Shown one piece after another: positions 63,601 to 64,000 of a DNA stretch of 64,000 bases. The translations under genes and the position numbers were made by a program. Position 1 is the stretch's first letter; each line of letters opens with the position of its first letter. The notes beneath the pieces are model-generated. The model made no database searches and was not told the origin of the DNA. It saw only the letters and a list, made by a program, of their open reading frames with translations. This DNA is from Astropecten irregularis (lineage: Eukaryota; Echinodermata; Asteroidea; Paxillosida; Astropectinidae), in NCBI GenBank assembly GCA_963971285.1, contig OZ020258.1:10002614-10066613 (forward strand), written 5' to 3'.

Positions 63601-63643
63601 AGACAAAGAACCGGCGAGTTCTGATGAACAGACGGTAATTTAA
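48651..63643 (+). CDS. NIPA-like magnesium transporter (NIPAL2/3 type), 12 coding exons
   Basis: Multi-pass membrane protein of the NIPA family, which transports magnesium and other divalent cations (family knowledge). Joined exons 48651-48668, 50244-50312, 52776-52959, 55720-55779, 56003-56055, 56872-56940, 57833-57929, 58679-58814, 61906-61994, 62137-62200, 62643-62749 and 63495-63643 give 364 residues with all phases consistent. Nine hydrophobic segments are visible. Diagnostic stretches are KYALTRLE, LWWLGIMLMVTGEVGNFMAY, VAPLGTTTV, ASLTVISSKAVSGMITITV and GIFFYGEF, which match the NIPAL3 pattern (LWWCGVFLMGFGELGNFAAY, ASLTVISVKAVSGMITFSV, GIIFYQEF). The tail is acidic. An in-frame TGA at 48630-48632 supports the start. 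It is not clear which NIPAL paralogue it is orthologous to. Confidence 0.92.
48893..49037. mobile_element. GGGGTTCCTGAAGTTTAGTA palindrome
   Basis: About 145 bp, nearly perfect inverted arms (GGGGTTCCTGAAG/CTTCAGGAACCCC, inner GGTACCCA/TGGGTACC). Diverged relative at 59588-59745. Confidence 0.85.
49397..49790. mobile_element. MITE with TTTAAAGGGATTGCATACG ends
   Basis: Left AAAGGGATTGCATACGTTTG, right CAAACGTATGCAATGCCTTT; about 395 bp. Single copy here. Confidence 0.83.
50244..50312 (+). CDS. NIPAL exon 2: membrane segment 1
   Basis: 69 nt, phase 0 to 0; acceptor tgtatcag, donor gtgagt. Encodes VIIIGACLAIGGNLLISVSM and NIQ, the family's first helix. Confidence 0.92.
50454..50620 (+). mobile_element. 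Family U, copy 2
   Basis: GGCCTTCGTTGCCCTGCTTC to GGCCTTGCCCCTTTCAGAAC. Confidence 0.8.
50858..51107. mobile_element. Family C, full copy
   Basis: GGGGCCAATTTCACGGCGCT to ATGAAATTGGCCCC. Confidence 0.86.
51398..51575 (-). mobile_element. Family U, reverse copy
   Basis: CAGGCCTTGAATTTGGTTCT to CCTCCGTTAAATTCAAGGC. Confidence 0.8.
51808..52006. mobile_element. MITE with TTCACACACACCAAAAAA ends
   Basis: Left TTCACACACACCAAAAAA, right TTTTTTGGTGTGTGTGAA; inside ACTATTTGGGTCGTGATTT and its inverse. About 200 bp. Confidence 0.85.
52366..52443 (+). mobile_element. Family A right-end fragment
   Basis: ATCTGCATTTCTTTGACAAA then CCAAAGTATGATATTA. Confidence 0.75.
52776..52959 (+). CDS. NIPAL exon 3: segments 2 and 3
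   Basis: 184 nt; acceptor ccttcttcag, donor gtaggg. Encodes KYALTRLEKQGFHAETSHDY, RLWWLGIMLMVTGEVGNFMA and APLGTTTVV. Confidence 0.96.
53040..53465. other. Intronic stretch without recognised family
   Basis: AT-rich, with several GTCCTGGAAAA-like words (53225-53400) but no clear repeat boundaries. Confidence 0.45.
53467..53717. mobile_element. Family C, full copy
   Basis: CAATTTCATAGAGTTGCTTA to ATGAAATTGGCCCC. Confidence 0.85.
54101..54830 (+). mobile_element. Element with TTCCGACA hairpin and three internal CRE-bearing units
   Basis: Starts with a 31-bp perfect hairpin built from CTGTTCCGACA...TGTCGGAACAG (54101-54131) and ends with GGTCGGAACAGCTCC and the TGTTCGTCCACGAACA hairpin. In between are three direct repeats of about 139 bp starting at 54368, 54507 and 54647. 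Confidence 0.75.
54368..54783 (+). repeat. Three tandem units of about 139 bp
   Basis: Each has GCAGCATATCTCGAGAAC, AAAAGCTTTGTTATATCATG, and a doubled TGACGTCATCA (unit 2: TGACATCATGACATCATC). Confidence 0.88.
55215..55617. mobile_element. Family W MITE, reverse copy
   Basis: AAGGGAGCATATAGGATTTG to AAATCCTGTACGCTGCCTTT. Ends 103 bp before NIPAL exon 4. Confidence 0.84.
55720..55779 (+). CDS. NIPAL exon 4
   Basis: 60 nt; acceptor cccttgcag, donor gtaaga. Encodes NAYIAIVFLGEKLRARDVL, equivalent to FLKDNLRASDLLG in NIPAL3. Confidence 0.93.
56003..56055 (+). CDS. NIPAL exon 5: membrane segment 4
   Basis: 53 nt; acceptor ttcttgcag, donor gtaaga. Encodes TYLIIVGAFLIVVFSTQ. Confidence 0.93.
56581..56812 (+). 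mobile_element. Family F, diverged copy
   Basis: GGGTTTACAAAATGGAGGCT to TTTTGTAAACCCCC; core retained. Confidence 0.8.
56872..56940 (+). CDS. NIPAL exon 6
   Basis: 69 nt, phase 0 to 0; acceptor tccttcag, donor gtaagg. Encodes the loop DNTRLTGQQVDEHLLRPAFI and IYM. Confidence 0.9.
57075..57569. repeat. About 495-bp imperfect long palindrome
   Basis: Left arm AAACAAATGACACTCAA..., right arm ...TGAGTGTCATTTGTTTC; further matches include AAGCTGTCCAT/ATGGACAGCTTG and TATGTCTATTTTGATAA against its inverse. The only copy in the window. Confidence 0.82.
57833..57929 (+). CDS. NIPAL exon 7: segments 5 and 6
   Basis: 97 nt; acceptor tcatctgcag, donor gtaaga. Encodes SCEVALFIGVNVVIRYYGAL and HVILFILPAAIL. 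Confidence 0.93.
58262..58530 (-). mobile_element. Family B SINE-like element, reverse
   Basis: tRNA-like core 58312-58385 (GGGATTCGAACCGGCAACC, CTAAGCCATCCAGCCC). Confidence 0.83.
58679..58814 (+). CDS. NIPAL exon 8: segments 6 and 7
   Basis: 136 nt; acceptor tttttcag, donor gtaagg. Encodes ASLTVISSKAVSGMITITVS, the best conserved block of the family, and IFYIMIVIIIVTGVVQIR. Confidence 0.96.
58925..59152. mobile_element. TTTCAGATTT-rich insert followed by partial family C
   Basis: 58925-59085 repeats the insert seen at 12217; 59086-59152 is the left end of family C, cut into a K fragment (GGATCGAAACGCGTCAGG). Confidence 0.72.
59588..59745. mobile_element. Relative of the 48893 palindrome
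   Basis: ACACTCAGGTTAGCTGGTAC and GTACCAGCTAACCTGAGT arms with a different loop. Confidence 0.75.
59963..60335 (+). mobile_element. Family A variant, full length
   Basis: TTAAAGGTACAGTACAGGAT to ACCAATCATGTATTATACC. Confidence 0.84.
60336..61250. other. Intronic stretch without recognised family
   Basis: About 900 bp of AT-rich DNA, no repeat or coding signal seen. Confidence 0.5.
61253..61535 (+). mobile_element. tRNA-derived SINE, second family, copy 2
   Basis: A box-like GGTAGTGGTTC, B box GGGTTCAAGTCC, body and ATTAATAATTATAG tail; reverse complement of 9440-9722. Confidence 0.82.
61906..61994 (+). CDS. NIPAL exon 9: membrane segment 8
   Basis: 89 nt; acceptor ctgaacag, donor gtaagt. 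Encodes YVTRAMQSFQATVVVPTFFV and FFTVSAILA. Confidence 0.93.
62137..62200 (+). CDS. NIPAL exon 10
   Basis: 64 nt; acceptor tctccag, donor gtaagt. Encodes IFFYGEFDGLTFVQIVMFLF. Confidence 0.93.
62201..62642. other. Short intron, unassigned
   Basis: AT-rich, rich in AATAA words near 62480-62580; nothing recognised. Confidence 0.45.
62643..62749 (+). CDS. NIPAL exon 11: membrane segment 9
   Basis: 107 nt; acceptor caattcag, donor gtgagt. Encodes CFCSFIGVFFITQGRDGESP and the start of the cytosolic tail. Confidence 0.92.
63155..63455 (-). mobile_element. Family B SINE-like element, reverse, best preserved
   Basis: Core 63175-63247; the acceptor-stem pair TGACTGGA/TCCAGCC, B box and A box are all recognisable. 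It ends 40 bp before NIPAL exon 12. Confidence 0.85.
63495..63643 (+). CDS. NIPAL exon 12: acidic tail and stop
   Basis: Acceptor ctatgcag. Encodes PTCPFPCTSHLIQPSDDEYE, ADDPKEIEMESP and a Ser/Glu-rich end; stop TAA at 63641-63643. A gtaatt just before the stop could act as a donor to an exon beyond the window, so the exact C-terminus is less sure than the exon. Confidence 0.75.
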
Positions 63644-63698
63644 ATAAGATTCCTGATGTCGATTCTCCTAGACGTGTCCTACAACATATGGGGCTAGT

Positions 63699-63966
63699 TT
63701 CTTTAAAGGTGGTGTCATACTTTGGTCATTTGGTTGCACGCTGAAACACAAATCTTCACAGATTTACATAATTATAAGTATAAAGATGGTGATGGTAGAA
63801 ACATACCTCTACAATTTTTCTGATTGAAATGCTGTATTTATCCAGAAAAGAGTAAAACCCAGTGACCCAAATTATTTTTGATCTTTAAAAGATCAAAAAG
63901 AAAAGAGAAAATACTTAAGAAATACTGTGACCGTTTTTCACAGTTTTCACAAAAAGTGGGCACAGA
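63699..63966 (+). mobile_element. Family A, cut off near the window end
   Basis: TTAAAGGTGGTGTCATACTT to AAAAAGTGGGCAC; the following 34 bases (GACGGTGAGGCAGGGG...) no longer match the family. Confidence 0.8.
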
Positions 63967-64000
63967 CGGTGAGGCAGGGGAGGATGGAATAATATGGCTG

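Overview
The window is animal nuclear DNA: AT-rich, dense in dispersed repeats, with small exons (18 to 268 nt) separated by introns of up to about 8 kb. It carries two split protein-coding genes, both on the + strand. I assign it to a marine invertebrate deuterostome, most likely an echinoderm, from the protein affinities plus the abundance of short palindromic transposons and tRNA-derived SINEs. The species is inference; nothing in the window proves it.

Gene 1 (510-40395) is a cyclic-nucleotide phosphodiesterase of the PDE10A type, 5'-truncated by the window edge. I could chain 21 exon positions with consistent splice phase and no missing junction. They encode about 764 residues: GAF-A, GAF-B, a complete HD-type catalytic domain with all metal ligands and the substrate glutamine, and an acidic/basic repeat tail. 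One catalytic exon is present twice: 29406-29517 and 31877-31988 are both exactly 112 nt, share acceptor and donor phase, and encode 37-codon segments that are 18/37 identical. Each carries the metal-binding Asp of the TACDL motif. Because 112 is not a multiple of 3, including both would shift the frame, so they look like a mutually exclusive exon pair. The two can yield two catalytic-domain isoforms.

Gene 2 (48651-63643) is a NIPA-family magnesium transporter of the NIPAL2/3 type: 12 coding exons, 364 residues, nine predicted membrane segments, an in-frame stop upstream of the start, and a candidate 5' region between 47940 and 48650. The 8.2 kb between the genes (40396-48650) holds only repeats and unassigned AT-rich DNA.

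The rest is repeats. Families seen more than once are labelled A to W here: A (about 370-400 bp, TTAAAGGTA ends, at least 20 copies and pieces), B (tRNA-like SINE), C (about 245 bp, 'CCAATTTCAT' ends), D (about 145 bp, 'GGGAGACTTT' ends), F (about 235 bp with a hexanucleotide microsatellite), G, K, L, M, N, O, P, U, V and W, plus two more SINE families and one broken LINE. Many are inserted into one another. Two long tandem arrays lie in the introns around the duplicated exon: a 58/55-bp minisatellite touching the donor of the preceding exon (27046-27958) and a 48-bp array of about 47 units (33765-36045). The 48-bp array is open on both strands because its unit is 16 codons long.
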